From: Coemansia sp. RSA 1804
Lineage: Eukaryota; Kickxellomycota; Kickxellomycetes; Kickxellales; Kickxellaceae
Direction: 5' to 3'
DNA: 18,607 bases
Assembly (NCBI GenBank): GCA_027578815.1
Contig: JANBTH010000383.1
Coordinates: forward strand, 1 to 18,607
Within the stretch, counting starts at the first letter, position 1; every line of letters begins with the position of its first letter. The notes under the pieces were generated by a model that saw only the letters and a program-made list of their open reading frames with translations, was not told the DNA's origin and searched no databases. Made by a program: the position numbers and the translations under genes. Positions 1 to 8,549 of the stretch are shown piece after piece.

Positions 1-285
1 CACCACAAAAGATCCCGGTACCTCTACGACATGTTCTACAAGAAGAAGGCCATTAGCAGGGAGCTGTACAACTACTGCATTAATAGGGGCTACGGCGACG
101 CGTCGCTCATTGCAAAATGGCGGAAGCAAGGTTTCGAAAAGCTCTGCTGCCTTCGGTGCATACAGCCGCGTGATACAAACTACGGAACCACATGCATCTG
201 TCGGGTGCCAAAACAAAATCTAGAGGAGGGCAAGGTGATCGAGTGTGCGCATTGCGGCTGCAGAGGATGTGCGAGCACGGACTAG
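1..285 (+). CDS. BUD31: Pre-mRNA splicing factor BUD31/G10 (C-terminal part)
   Basis: The reading frame is open from the first base of the window and ends in TAG at 283-285. It encodes about 94 C-terminal residues, and the N-terminus lies upstream of the window. Seen directly: the stretch KAISRELYNYC, then LIAKWRKQGFEKLCCLRC, then CICRVP and a terminal CAHCGCRGC cluster. These are the hallmark conserved blocks of the G10/BUD31 family. The eight or more cysteines form the family's zinc-cluster fold. BUD31 is a small nuclear protein of the activated spliceosome (NineTeen-complex-related) that helps stabilise the catalytic core. The recovered part has no intron and ends at the usual family C-terminus. 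The gene faces the RAD26-like gene tail to tail. The family is certain from the motifs; the symbol follows from it. Confidence 0.95.
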   Translation, partial: HHKRSRYLYDMFYKKKAISRELYNYCINRGYGDASLIAKWRKQGFEKLCCLRCIQPRDTNYGTTCICRVPKQNLEEGKVIECAHCGCRGCASTD

Positions 286-680
286 CCAAATAGCGCATGA
301 AACATTGCATATCTTCTGGTCTGAGCTAACAAAATAAATCCAACATTTGTCTTTATGATCTGTGTCGCATACCGTAAGACGAGCTGCATCAAATGAAAAA
401 ACAACAACAATAACAACAGCAAGATGCTGTGCTGAATGCGAATTGTCTTGCTATCATGTACCCCACACAAAAGACACAACAATTAATATAGCAAATGCCG
501 CAGTGAAAATGCACTACAGTGCAATATTGCCCAAGCCGCCAACATGCGCTTTGCTACATTTGCTTTAATTGCAACTGGCGCCGACCTTCAACGGATTGCT
601 CAAGATATGTTGTATGATAATCAACCACCTTTAAGATAAAGTAAAAAAAAGGCTCCCACTAGAGTTAATCTGTCAAGCAT
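286..680. other. Convergent 3' intergenic region
   Basis: This 395-base AT-rich spacer lies between the stops of BUD31 and the RAD26-like gene and should hold both 3' UTRs. An AATAAA hexamer at 333-338, about 50 bases past the BUD31 stop, is a plausible polyadenylation signal. A short CAA-rich run lies at about 400-420. A small perfect inverted repeat (TGCACT/AGTGCA, two-base loop) is at 510-523. I see no credible gene here: the short open frames have no recognisable content and low-complexity sequence. Confidence 0.6.
333..338 (+). terminator. Putative BUD31 polyadenylation signal (AATAAA)
   Basis: A canonical AATAAA hexamer lies 48 bases downstream of the BUD31 stop codon in an AT-rich context. 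The position suits a short fungal 3' UTR. Fungal poly(A) signals are degenerate, so this is an inference from motif and position. Confidence 0.45.
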
Positions 681-3600
681 TCAGCTCTCCAATCTTTCCC
701 GTAACTTCCACACCTTTTGTACAATGCGCCCAATGCCTGCACGGCTCATCTCGCTCTTGGGCTGCCGGGTCTCAAGATCAGCCACCAGCTGCGCAAGATG
801 TCTTACCCGGAGCTGCTCAACACCTGCAAAACCCGCCTGGACCTTCTCGAGCAAAGCCTTGCTTCCCAGCTCGCCGCCATTGTCAACAAGAGTCTGCCGG
901 ATACACTGCATCACAGCCATATCGTTGCCGCTCAAAACACTGCTGTCGTTTTGTGCTTGCGCCGAGCGCGGATTCTCGCTGCGCTGGCGCCCAAATGACC
1001 CTCGACCGCCATTGATACCACCCCTTTCGCCCCTATCTCGAGTGCCAGACGCGTCATGTGGTGCTAACTTTCCTTGTGGCCGCGTCAAGACGGCGCCATG
1101 TGATCTGCCGGACGCGCTGGACCTGCCGGAGCGAATATTGGCACCTGGAAGCTGCTGTGTCCGGTAGGGAGAGGCACCTCCTTGGCTCCTTTGCTGCCGA
1201 TGCTCGCTAGTGCTGACAATTCTAGCGCTAACATCCGCCGCATATCTGCCTCCGTCACTAGTTCCGGCCACTTCGTCAGCCCCACCAGCCCTGTCCCGTA
1301 AACCAGCCAAGATGTTTGACGAAGAAAGAGTTCCTCTTTCTCCTCCGCCATTTCCATTAGACGATTGCAACGACATGGACCCTTGGTGGCCGGATGACCC
1401 AGTGCGCACTCCTACCAATGCGCTACCACCAGCTTTGACACTGGTATCGTCTGTGCTATACATCCCAGACATTGCATGGCTTCCAAACTGCGCACCATCG
1501 GACCGTGCACTGCCTTGGCTCCTGTTATTCATACTAAGAGATGGAACAACGCTTGAGCTGGGTCGTGCAATTTCCGACGCGGCTGGACGTCGAGCTGCAA
1601 TTGACGGATGGTATACTGTCGTTGTGCCACTGAGTTCGGCCCCAGTTCTACTGGGTTGAGGCAAATTCGATTGCCGATTGCGAGGCGTTCCGACCGCACG
1701 CATGCCAAGGGAGCGCACTTCCATTGGGATCTCGCTGCTCAGTAAAGCGCTTGGCGGTGGTGGAACAGATTGAGAAAGCCCACTCATTTGTGGCATGCCA
1801 GCATTCCCGGCTGCCCCTGTCCACGTAGGAACGTTGACATCAAGCTGGCGACGCGCTCTCTGCGACTGTTTCAAGGCGTTCCGCGCATCCTGGGCTATGC
1901 GATCTACCTCTCGGTCAATAGCCTGCGTTTCACCATCCTTACTATTGACAATAGCGTCATGCTGGAATGCACTGTGGACGCCAGACATTTTGAACAGACT
2001 TTGTAGCACTCGATCCTCGCCATCCTCGCCATTCTGCTCGACCGGTACATCGCCAGCATCTTTGTCATTTTCATGGCCATGTCCTTGTCCATCTTTTCTC
2101 TGGCGAGAAGATTGTCGTCCTTTGCGAGAGTCGGTACTGGTTTCGCCAGAGTCGCTATACCCATCGTTATCGCTATTATCCGCTGGTCTATATTCCTCAA
2201 GACGAACCACGCCACCTATGGAATCTATTTGATTGCCGCGCTCATCCCGACGGTCTGCCCCTTTACCATTTTCGCTCCTAATGGTAGTGTCTTTGGCGCT
2301 ATGCTCATCTCCGCGGTCGACTGATTCGGGAAACAGCTGCGCATCAGCAAAGATCCGACCAGTATCAGTTAAATGGTGTGAGTTTCCGGAACCCAAAAAC
2401 TGTGAGCTCTTTGCTTGCGTAGAGTCAGCATGTTCGCCAGCACAATTGTCAAGTCCAAACTTGTTCCTCACAGCATTGGATTCGATGGCTGCTCTACCCA
2501 AACCAGGGAAAACGTCCTCCTCGTCGCCAAGGCCGCTTAATGAAAACAAATCACGCAGGCTCTGGGAGTGGAAAAAGCGCTTCTGCTTTGGGTCAGCGAG
2601 GATCTTGTTTGTCAAGAACTGCTTGTATATTTGCCTGTTGTATATCTTCTCCTCAATCGTGCCAGCAGTCATCAGCCGGTATATAGCCACATCCCTCTTC
2701 TGACCCAGACGCCATGCTCGCTCCCGTGCCTGCATGTCGCTGCTTGGGTTCCAGTCCGGCGAGTACAAGATTACACGATCTGCACCTGTAAGGTTGATTC
2801 CAAGGCCACCGACCTTTGTCGTGAGCAGAAACACGTAGATATCGGGGTTCTTATTGTACTCGTCAATAAGAACAGCACGCCGCTGAACAGGAGTTGACCC
2901 GTCCATCCGTCGGTAATTAATATCAGCCATTTCAACTACCATCGACTCAATTATATCCAGCATCTGACGCGTCTGCGAGAATATAAGCACCTTGTGTCCT
3001 TGTGGCTTCCACATCTTCAGTAGTTCTCGCACAATAGTCAGCTTCCCACTTTTCTCGTAGCTGCCATAGTCGGGAGGAAGAGAATCTAGATCTTTAGTGT
3101 TTCGCCCAACACCAGAAACCTCGTCTTCGCTGTCAATAGAATCGGCGCCAATAGGACCAACATATTCATCAGCATTATCGTCGCTGTTATAGCCAGGATT
3201 ACTGACATCCCTTTCGCCGCTCGCTTGTGCTAGCACATCCTTGATTGTGCTGGACTCGCGGTGAGTGCCGGCGGCGCTAGGCAATGTCGACAGAAGAAGA
3301 AGATCGGGATGGTCACAGATCTTGCGTGCAACGTCAACGCCAAACAGCATCTGCAGCTTTCCCTGCAATATCCGCTCCATGTCAACGCTCTGTAAGAAAG
3401 CCTTGTATGCCCTCCTCTGCATCGGGGTCAGACGACAAAACAGAACCTGCTCTGATTTCTGAGGCAGATCCTTTGCAACATCAGCCTTCAGACGACGCAA
3501 CAGATAAGGGTCAATCAGATCACGTAAGATACATGCGCAACGGTAGGCCGCGCGCACCTGGAGACTGTTTGCGCTTGCGTACCCACCGACCGTAATGGGA

Positions 3601-5579
3601 ATGGCAAACTGGTTGTTAAACACAGGTAAGGTCCCTAATCGCCCAGGGAATATAAAGTCAAACAAAGACCACAGCTCAGTCAGGTTGTTCTGGATCGGCG
3701 TGCCCGTAACAAGAATGCGATGACGCGTGTCCAAACGCTTGCACGTGATGGTTACATCGGCGTCGGGGTTGCGGATGGTGTGGCCCTCATCAAGCACGGC
3801 GTATCCCCACTTGCGCCGGAGAAGCACGTCCTGGTATATCTGGAGCCCCGAGTACGTGACAACCACAACATGACCATGCCGATGAACAAGGTCGACAAGG
3901 CTTTCTGCGCGTAAAAGATTCTGGCGCGAAGTCCTGCTGGTCTTTTTGTCCCGACTCCTCTTTTGCTTCTTCTGCTGTCTCTTCTTCCAATCAACATAGC
4001 CACGCGGCCGGCGTTTGCGCCTAACACGCAGGCCGTACGCATCGTACTCATAATCATCAGCACTGTCGTATTCCACGGCATTGGTATCTGCTCCAACGCC
4101 AGCTCCATCTGACATTAGACTCTGCCACATATCTGCTTCTTGGCCCTCTGACAGGTTCGTGGTCAGGTCATGTATTGGGCCGGTCTCAGTGGAATCCTCG
4201 CCAGAGCTTACTCGCATCCCATACCCAGTGCTGTGAAGAATAACCACACGCAGTGCTGGCCACCAAGCGTGGAATTCGCTCACCCACTGACGCAGAAGCG
4301 TCGCTGGACACACAACAATGCTGGGCTTGTCAAGCAGCCGCGAATGGTACATGGATGCAAGGAATGCTGCCATCTGGACTGTCTTGCCCAGACCCATCTC
4401 GTCGCCAAGAATTCCGCCAGCATTCTGCTGGTGGAGCGCAAAGAGCCAGTTCATACACGCTTTCTGGTACTCTAGTAACCTCTTCCATATCTGGCGCGGC
4501 ACACGCAACGACGGTTTGCCTCTATCGTATGATTTTACTACATGGTCGACTGTTCCCGGATCCGGTAGATAAGGCTCCTCGGCTAGCCGTGCACGCGGCA
4601 CCTGCTGCTCGCCAACCACAACACAATCCAAAGACGATTCATGTTTGACAAGAAACCGCTGGCCGTGTTCCTCATCAAGCTCTCCCTGCCGTGCAAGAAA
4701 CCGAGAAGTACACCAGTTGAAAACACGTTCTTGATAGGCCAGCTCGTTTCCATCGTCGTCAGCCACGGCGCTTCGCTGGCCCTGTTGTGGCTGCAGCGCA
4801 TCAGAGTCGTCGCTTGCCAATTCAGCAGAATCCACTGCGGCATCATCTTCATCCTCTGTGCTTGCGTTCTCATCGGCTGTAAAATCACGGTCGTCAGGCT
4901 CTTCGTCAGAGTGTTCACTTGTCCTCGATGTTGTTTTCGTATTTCTACGCTTCTTTCTAGACGAGCTCTCAGGCTGGTATGTGCTCTCGTCACTACTCTC
5001 TTCGTTCTGGTCAAGACCATATTTCCTGTCTTCGGCAGCCTTGGCCGCCTTCCTTTTTGGCAGTATCATTGCTGCTAGGGCATTGGGAGAGGCATTGTTC
5101 TGATTTCCACTGGCTTCTGTGTCATGTTCACTCTTAATCGCAACCTCTGGCGTTATATCTGTTGGTTCTATAGACTCATGTGTAGGCTGCACTTCACCAA
5201 CACTGGCCTGCAACTCCAGCTGGCCAATGTGGTCCGTAATCCTCCTTCTTTCGTCCTCCAGCTCTTCAACCTCTGCCTCCAACCGCTCAATGCGATCAAG
5301 TGCGTTCTGGTACCGAACAGTCTTTGAAGAGACCTTTGCAGCCGTCTCGTTTGACTTTTCAATCTGCTCACGCTTCCGAAGTAAGGCTGCCTCGACGCGC
5401 ACAAGTCTTTTCTGCTCGGCTTCCATCTCCTTTTCTGCTATTTCCCGATTCGCCTTTGCGTGCACAGTTCGCTCGAGTGTGGACTGGTCCATGACACGCA
5501 CACCGAGCTCAGAAAGCCCAAAGAGCTCGTCGGCTGTCCCACCGCTGCCGCTGGCCGAGTTGCTGCTGTCGTTTGGCAT
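681..5579 (-). CDS. RAD26: CSB/ERCC6-type SNF2 ATPase, transcription-coupled repair (Rad26)
   Basis: This intronless gene encodes 1632 residues and starts at the ATG at 5579. It belongs to the CSB/Rad26 branch of Swi2/Snf2 translocases, which bind stalled RNA polymerase II and launch transcription-coupled nucleotide excision repair in the nucleus. Seen directly: an N-terminal LGVRVMDQSTLE segment (about 25-36) matching the family's autoinhibitory leucine-latch region; a coiled coil (about 40-125); an acidic, Ser-rich stretch with basic NLS-like KKRRNTK (about 190-260); Walker A GDEMGLGKT (392-400); motif II DEGH (597-600, the CSB-type variant of DEAH); TGTPIQNN (about 625-632); the CSB signature FDFIFPGRLGTLPVF (640-654); motif V near 920; and motif VI QARERAWRLGQ (950-960). 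A highly basic insertion of about 100 residues (about 455-555) interrupts lobe 1. The C-terminal region (about 1020-1550) is low-complexity and ends in a winged-helix-like segment (about 1555-1632), as in CSB. The family is secure. Confidence 0.96.
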   Translation of the reverse strand: MPNDSSNSASGSGGTADELFGLSELGVRVMDQSTLERTVHAKANREIAEKEMEAEQKRLVRVEAALLRKREQIEKSNETAAKVSSKTVRYQNALDRIERLEAEVEELEDERRRITDHIGQLELQASVGEVQPTHESIEPTDITPEVAIKSEHDTEASGNQNNASPNALAAMILPKRKAAKAAEDRKYGLDQNEESSDESTYQPESSSRKKRRNTKTTSRTSEHSDEEPDDRDFTADENASTEDEDDAAVDSAELASDDSDALQPQQGQRSAVADDDGNELAYQERVFNWCTSRFLARQGELDEEHGQRFLVKHESSLDCVVVGEQQVPRARLAEEPYLPDPGTVDHVVKSYDRGKPSLRVPRQIWKRLLEYQKACMNWLFALHQQNAGGILGDEMGLGKTVQMAAFLASMYHSRLLDKPSIVVCPATLLRQWVSEFHAWWPALRVVILHSTGYGMRVSSGEDSTETGPIHDLTTNLSEGQEADMWQSLMSDGAGVGADTNAVEYDSADDYEYDAYGLRVRRKRRPRGYVDWKKRQQKKQKRSRDKKTSRTSRQNLLRAESLVDLVHRHGHVVVVTYSGLQIYQDVLLRRKWGYAVLDEGHTIRNPDADVTITCKRLDTRHRILVTGTPIQNNLTELWSLFDFIFPGRLGTLPVFNNQFAIPITVGGYASANSLQVRAAYRCACILRDLIDPYLLRRLKADVAKDLPQKSEQVLFCRLTPMQRRAYKAFLQSVDMERILQGKLQMLFGVDVARKICDHPDLLLLSTLPSAAGTHRESSTIKDVLAQASGERDVSNPGYNSDDNADEYVGPIGADSIDSEDEVSGVGRNTKDLDSLPPDYGSYEKSGKLTIVRELLKMWKPQGHKVLIFSQTRQMLDIIESMVVEMADINYRRMDGSTPVQRRAVLIDEYNKNPDIYVFLLTTKVGGLGINLTGADRVILYSPDWNPSSDMQARERAWRLGQKRDVAIYRLMTAGTIEEKIYNRQIYKQFLTNKILADPKQKRFFHSQSLRDLFSLSGLGDEEDVFPGLGRAAIESNAVRNKFGLDNCAGEHADSTQAKSSQFLGSGNSHHLTDTGRIFADAQLFPESVDRGDEHSAKDTTIRSENGKGADRRDERGNQIDSIGGVVRLEEYRPADNSDNDGYSDSGETSTDSRKGRQSSRQRKDGQGHGHENDKDAGDVPVEQNGEDGEDRVLQSLFKMSGVHSAFQHDAIVNSKDGETQAIDREVDRIAQDARNALKQSQRARRQLDVNVPTWTGAAGNAGMPQMSGLSQSVPPPPSALLSSEIPMEVRSLGMRAVGTPRNRQSNLPQPSRTGAELSGTTTVYHPSIAARRPAASEIARPSSSVVPSLSMNNRSQGSARSDGAQFGSHAMSGMYSTDDTSVKAGGSALVGVRTGSSGHQGSMSLQSSNGNGGGERGTLSSSNILAGLRDRAGGADEVAGTSDGGRYAADVSARIVSTSEHRQQRSQGGASPYRTQQLPGANIRSGRSSASGRSHGAVLTRPQGKLAPHDASGTRDRGERGGINGGRGSFGRQRSENPRSAQAQNDSSVLSGNDMAVMQCIRQTLVDNGGELGSKALLEKVQAGFAGVEQLRVRHLAQLVADLETRQPKSEMSRAGIGRIVQKVWKLRERLES

Positions 5580-5938
5580 TAGTGTAATTTGTTCAACGCA
5601 ACGGGCCTGGAATGCTATAAAGACACATGAATGGAAGAATTGAGGGATTCAGAGCAAAAAATATACTTGGTCGGAAGCCAAAGATTAGTAATAGTAGATA
5701 AAAAGAAGGGAAGAAAAATATGTTGCACGAACACCATGGTCTTTTCGTCATACTTCTAATCATAGAATCCGCAGCAACTATTTTTTATTGTTGCAATCAA
5801 ACACGCCTTCGTGACTACGGGTTTCCGGTCTCATTTTGTGAACTCACTAAAGCCATGGTAGTTTTATAGTTTATTAATGATAGAATAAAAAACTATAAAT
5901 CCCTCTAGTTAGATACCAAATTTATTTAAACTATTGTG
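5580..5938. promoter_or_regulatory. RAD26 upstream region and CENP-B-like 3' flank
   Basis: This 359-base AT-rich spacer separates two minus-strand genes. It should contain the RAD26 promoter. A TATA-like run on the minus strand (plus-strand AAAAATATAC near 5656-5666) lies about 80 bases before the RAD26 ATG. On the other side, TTTATT at 5921-5926, read as AATAAA on the minus strand, sits 12 bases past the CENP-B-like stop and is a possible poly(A) signal. No gene is visible here. Confidence 0.4.
5863..5899. repeat. AT-rich inverted repeat (10-bp arms)
   Basis: TTTATAGTTT at 5863-5872 is the exact reverse complement of AAACTATAAA at 5890-5899, with a 17-base spacer. It lies 40-76 bases downstream of the stop of the CENP-B-like gene. 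It could fold as a hairpin in the 3' UTR, or be chance in AT-rich DNA. I found no matching copy on the other side of the gene, so it is not supported as a transposon terminal repeat. Confidence 0.4.
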
Positions 5939-6838
5939 TTAATCTTCTTCCCGTTGCTGTGCTGACAGTGCTTGGAGTTCAAGTGTTAGTACTGATCGGT
6001 GGAAAAGCTCACGATATTCAGTTACATGGCTGATCATTTTCCGCGGATTCACACCTGACTGGAATGCATAGTCTGTTAGCACTTCAAGCGCCTGCCGCAC
6101 TTGCGCTTGGGTGCAGGGCGCAGGCTCTTCAGGCTCAGGTTGTTCTTCAGCTTCCTTTGCAACCTCAGCAGCCTCAATTACAAGTTCACCGGTTTCCTCG
6201 TCCTGCTCCGATTCACTGCTCATCCCTGGTGGAAATAGCGGCTCTTCGGTTTCCATCTCATCGATGTCATCCTCTTCAATACATCGGAACGATTCAAGGA
6301 GAATCATGGCACGATCGTTAGACAGCATATCAAATTTGTGCAGGAATTGATCCACTCCTTCTTCGTCTCCAGACATGTTAACTGGAATGGCGTGAACATT
6401 GTTGGTCATCCTGTGCTCTCCGTTTCTTGAGATATGGACGATTCCATGACGTGCCTTGAATTTATTTAACCACCCATTCGAAAGCGACAAATTGAAATCA
6501 TCGCCGTAATAAACCTTACCAATGCGCTTGGCCATGGCACATATGGCATCGCTCGTCATCCCCTTATTGTGCTGATAAATGTCAAACCACTGACCAAGCC
6601 TCTGTTCCAGTAACGGGAACTTCACCTTGCGTCGACGCTGCAGGGAATCGTCATTCGACGTGCGCTGGGCAGCGAGTAGTTCACGACGACGTTTCAATGT
6701 CTTACTGATAGTTGATTGTGTTACTCTCTTGCCAAACGCTGTAGTTGCCCAGTCAGCAAGCTGCGATTGCTTCAGGCCTTCGTTCTCTTGTTTGTATTCA
6801 ATAATACGTCGACGTTCAGCATTGGTAAGGGTATTCAT
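5939..6838 (-). CDS. CENP-B/pogo-type DNA-binding protein lacking a DDE transposase domain
   Basis: The gene encodes 299 residues from the ATG at 6838 (MNTLTNAERR). The frame continues five codons upstream without an ATG, so I use 6838. Residues 4-52 form a CENP-B N-terminal/pogo-like helix-turn-helix (TNAERRRIIEYKQEN ... QSTISKTLKRR). Residues about 72-137 form the second, Tc5/CENP-B-type HTH, with NGWLNKFKARHGI as the signature. About 50 residues of linker follow, then an acidic Glu-rich stretch (about 185-240). A helical C-terminus (about 242-290) loosely matches in position and style the CENP-B dimerisation segment. The DDE_1 catalytic domain, normally 150-200 residues after the second HTH in pogo/Tigger/Fot transposases, is absent. 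The likely role is a DNA-binding chromatin or transcription factor derived from a transposase, but an internally deleted element is also possible. The family of the HTH pair is confident; the function is inferred. Confidence 0.82.
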   Translation of the reverse strand: MNTLTNAERRRIIEYKQENEGLKQSQLADWATTAFGKRVTQSTISKTLKRRRELLAAQRTSNDDSLQRRRKVKFPLLEQRLGQWFDIYQHNKGMTSDAICAMAKRIGKVYYGDDFNLSLSNGWLNKFKARHGIVHISRNGEHRMTNNVHAIPVNMSGDEEGVDQFLHKFDMLSNDRAMILLESFRCIEEDDIDEMETEEPLFPPGMSSESEQDEETGELVIEAAEVAKEAEEQPEPEEPAPCTQAQVRQALEVLTDYAFQSGVNPRKMISHVTEYRELFHRSVLTLELQALSAQQREED

Positions 6839-7130
6839 TGTACAAATCAGCAATTTGGTAAGCTGATGTGAGAGCGATGGAAATAACGCTAGGAAAAAAG
6901 CATGACAGGATATGCCTTGTTTAAAAAGTAAGTAAATAAATAATACACATGTAATGGAGAAATAAAATGCGATATTCTCAAGAATCTGGTGGCAAAGGTG
7001 TTTTGTGGTATTCTTTACAACAGCGTCTTCTTTGTGTAGGCTTGGAGGATTAAATCATTGCTTGATTTGAGTCTCGGATTGGTCACTTCATATCACAATT
7101 ATAGTCATTATTATTATTACTTTAGTAATT
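6839..7130. other. Spacer between CENP-B-like gene and DCAF7-like gene
   Basis: This AT-rich spacer of about 290 bases lies upstream of the CENP-B-like start and downstream of the DCAF7-like stop. It has short runs such as AAGTAAGTAAATAAATAAT (about 6926-6944) and ATTATTATTATTA (about 7107-7119). I searched by eye for pogo-type terminal inverted repeats pairing with the other flank of the CENP-B-like gene and saw none. No gene is visible. Confidence 0.5.
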
Positions 7131-8549
7131 TTACAAACGCAATGTCTGGACGGTGTTGCCAAACCCAATGGATATCCACTCGGGCGAGTTGTTGTGCCAG
7201 GCCAGCGAGTTGACAGGAAGGCGCGCGGCATAAGTCAACGAGGGAGCAACGTTAGTCGGGTTGAGAGTCAACGCCTGGGCCGCCGCTGCCTGTGCAACAG
7301 CCTGGATGGCATTAGACGTCTGGATGCCCGAAGCCGATGTCGCAGACTTTGGCGAATGGACATCGTCGCCAAACCCGGCGGCAACTGCTGTCCCGCCGCC
7401 GCTCTTGCCAACAGCCGCGGTAGCCAGACGACTAAGCTGCTTCGCCTGGGCGGCTGCCGCCATCGCCTGCCGCTGCTGGTGCTGTCGCGTGGCAAGCGCC
7501 TGGTGGATGTCCCAAACAAGCACGCGCGAGTCTGCGCCAGCCGAGCAGAGCTGGCTGGGCGACGTTGGGCTCCACGACACTGCGTGGATCGGGCCCTGGT
7601 GTCCAACGAGATTTACGACCGCCGACCCCGGGTTTCTTATGTCGATGATGTTTACGGTGTGAGAGTCGAGCGCAAAAGTCGCAATGTAGCTAGGATCAAT
7701 GGCGTTGCAGCTGAGACGCAGGAGCGGCGGGGTAAACGACGCCAGACGTGCTGATGGGATGCCCGAGTTCTCGGGATAGTATGATAGGTCGCCAATATTG
7801 GGATCCGACGACGAGGGCGCAACAGCCGCAGGGGCTTCGTATAAAATAGTCGAGTGCTCAAGCGCTCGGAGATCAAACATGCGAATAGACCCGTCCGCGC
7901 CAGCCGACACAAACACGTCCTGACTGTTCGACACAAACGACACGTCAAAGACCTCGCGATCATGCGCAATAAGCTGCGTCTTCGCCTGCTGTGTCTCAAT
8001 GTCCCAAACCGTGCACGTTGTATCGATGCTCGATGTGATGATCAGCCGCGGGTCTATCTGGTTCCAGTCAAACGATGTGACCGGTGCCGAGTAGTCTGCT
8101 CTGGTGGCCATCTTTGCGCGCTGCCGCAGACTCGACTTGTGCAACCCCATCTCGCCCATCTCGCCGGTCTGCTCGCATTCCCAGATACGCAGAGAATCCC
8201 CAGCCCCCGCAAGAAGGTCCGGCTGGGCAAACCCGCCTGCCATCGGCTGCCACAGAAGCTTGGTCAAGGGGTAGTCTGTTGTCGTCTCCGCCACTAGCCC
8301 AAAGTCTGGCCGCTCCGGTGTGTGTGCTGGATCATGCTGTGGCGACAACTGGATAACCTGCACCCTGTTCTGGGGCTCTTCCAGGAAACTGCTCAGCGCC
8401 ATGCGGAACATTCCGTTCTGGTCGTCTCTCCGTGACCACGCAAGCGAGTATACCGGGTACGCTGAAAAGTAGTTGCAAATCTCCTTGCGTGGCGACAATG
8501 CATCTGGCGTCATCCCAGTGACTGAATAGTAGGGGCTGCCGCTGCTCAT
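7131..8549 (-). CDS. DCAF7: DCAF7/WDR68-like WD40 scaffold protein
   Basis: The gene encodes 472 residues from the ATG at 8549, without introns. The order and wording of its blocks match the DCAF7/WDR68 (HAN11, plant AN11/TTG1) family: VYSLAWSRR (33-41), PLTKLLWQP (94-102), PDLLAGAGDSLRIWE (110-124), APVTSFDWNQIDPRLI with SSIDTTCTVWDIET (155-187), KTQLIAHDREVFDVSF (190-205), SAGADGSIRMFDLRALEHST (215-234), VSWSPTS ... LVWDIHQ (324-350), and a C-terminal PEWISIGFGN blade (456-465). Known family role: an adaptor beta-propeller that scaffolds DYRK/HIPK kinases and can serve as a DDB1-CUL4 substrate receptor. The animal protein is about 340 residues; the extra length is two insertions, at about 239-275 and an Ala/Gln-rich one at about 351-443. 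It is divergent from TSR3. Confidence 0.92.
   Translation of the reverse strand: MSSGSPYYSVTGMTPDALSPRKEICNYFSAYPVYSLAWSRRDDQNGMFRMALSSFLEEPQNRVQVIQLSPQHDPAHTPERPDFGLVAETTTDYPLTKLLWQPMAGGFAQPDLLAGAGDSLRIWECEQTGEMGEMGLHKSSLRQRAKMATRADYSAPVTSFDWNQIDPRLIITSSIDTTCTVWDIETQQAKTQLIAHDREVFDVSFVSNSQDVFVSAGADGSIRMFDLRALEHSTILYEAPAAVAPSSSDPNIGDLSYYPENSGIPSARLASFTPPLLRLSCNAIDPSYIATFALDSHTVNIIDIRNPGSAVVNLVGHQGPIHAVSWSPTSPSQLCSAGADSRVLVWDIHQALATRQHQQRQAMAAAAQAKQLSRLATAAVGKSGGGTAVAAGFGDDVHSPKSATSASGIQTSNAIQAVAQAAAAQALTLNPTNVAPSLTYAARLPVNSLAWHNNSPEWISIGFGNTVQTLRL

Noticed and set aside
5863..7000. Possible intact pogo-type transposon around the CENP-B-like gene
   Set aside because: There is no DDE domain, and I found no pair of terminal inverted repeats with TA duplications at the flanks. 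The 5863-5899 inverted repeat is a local hairpin on one side only.
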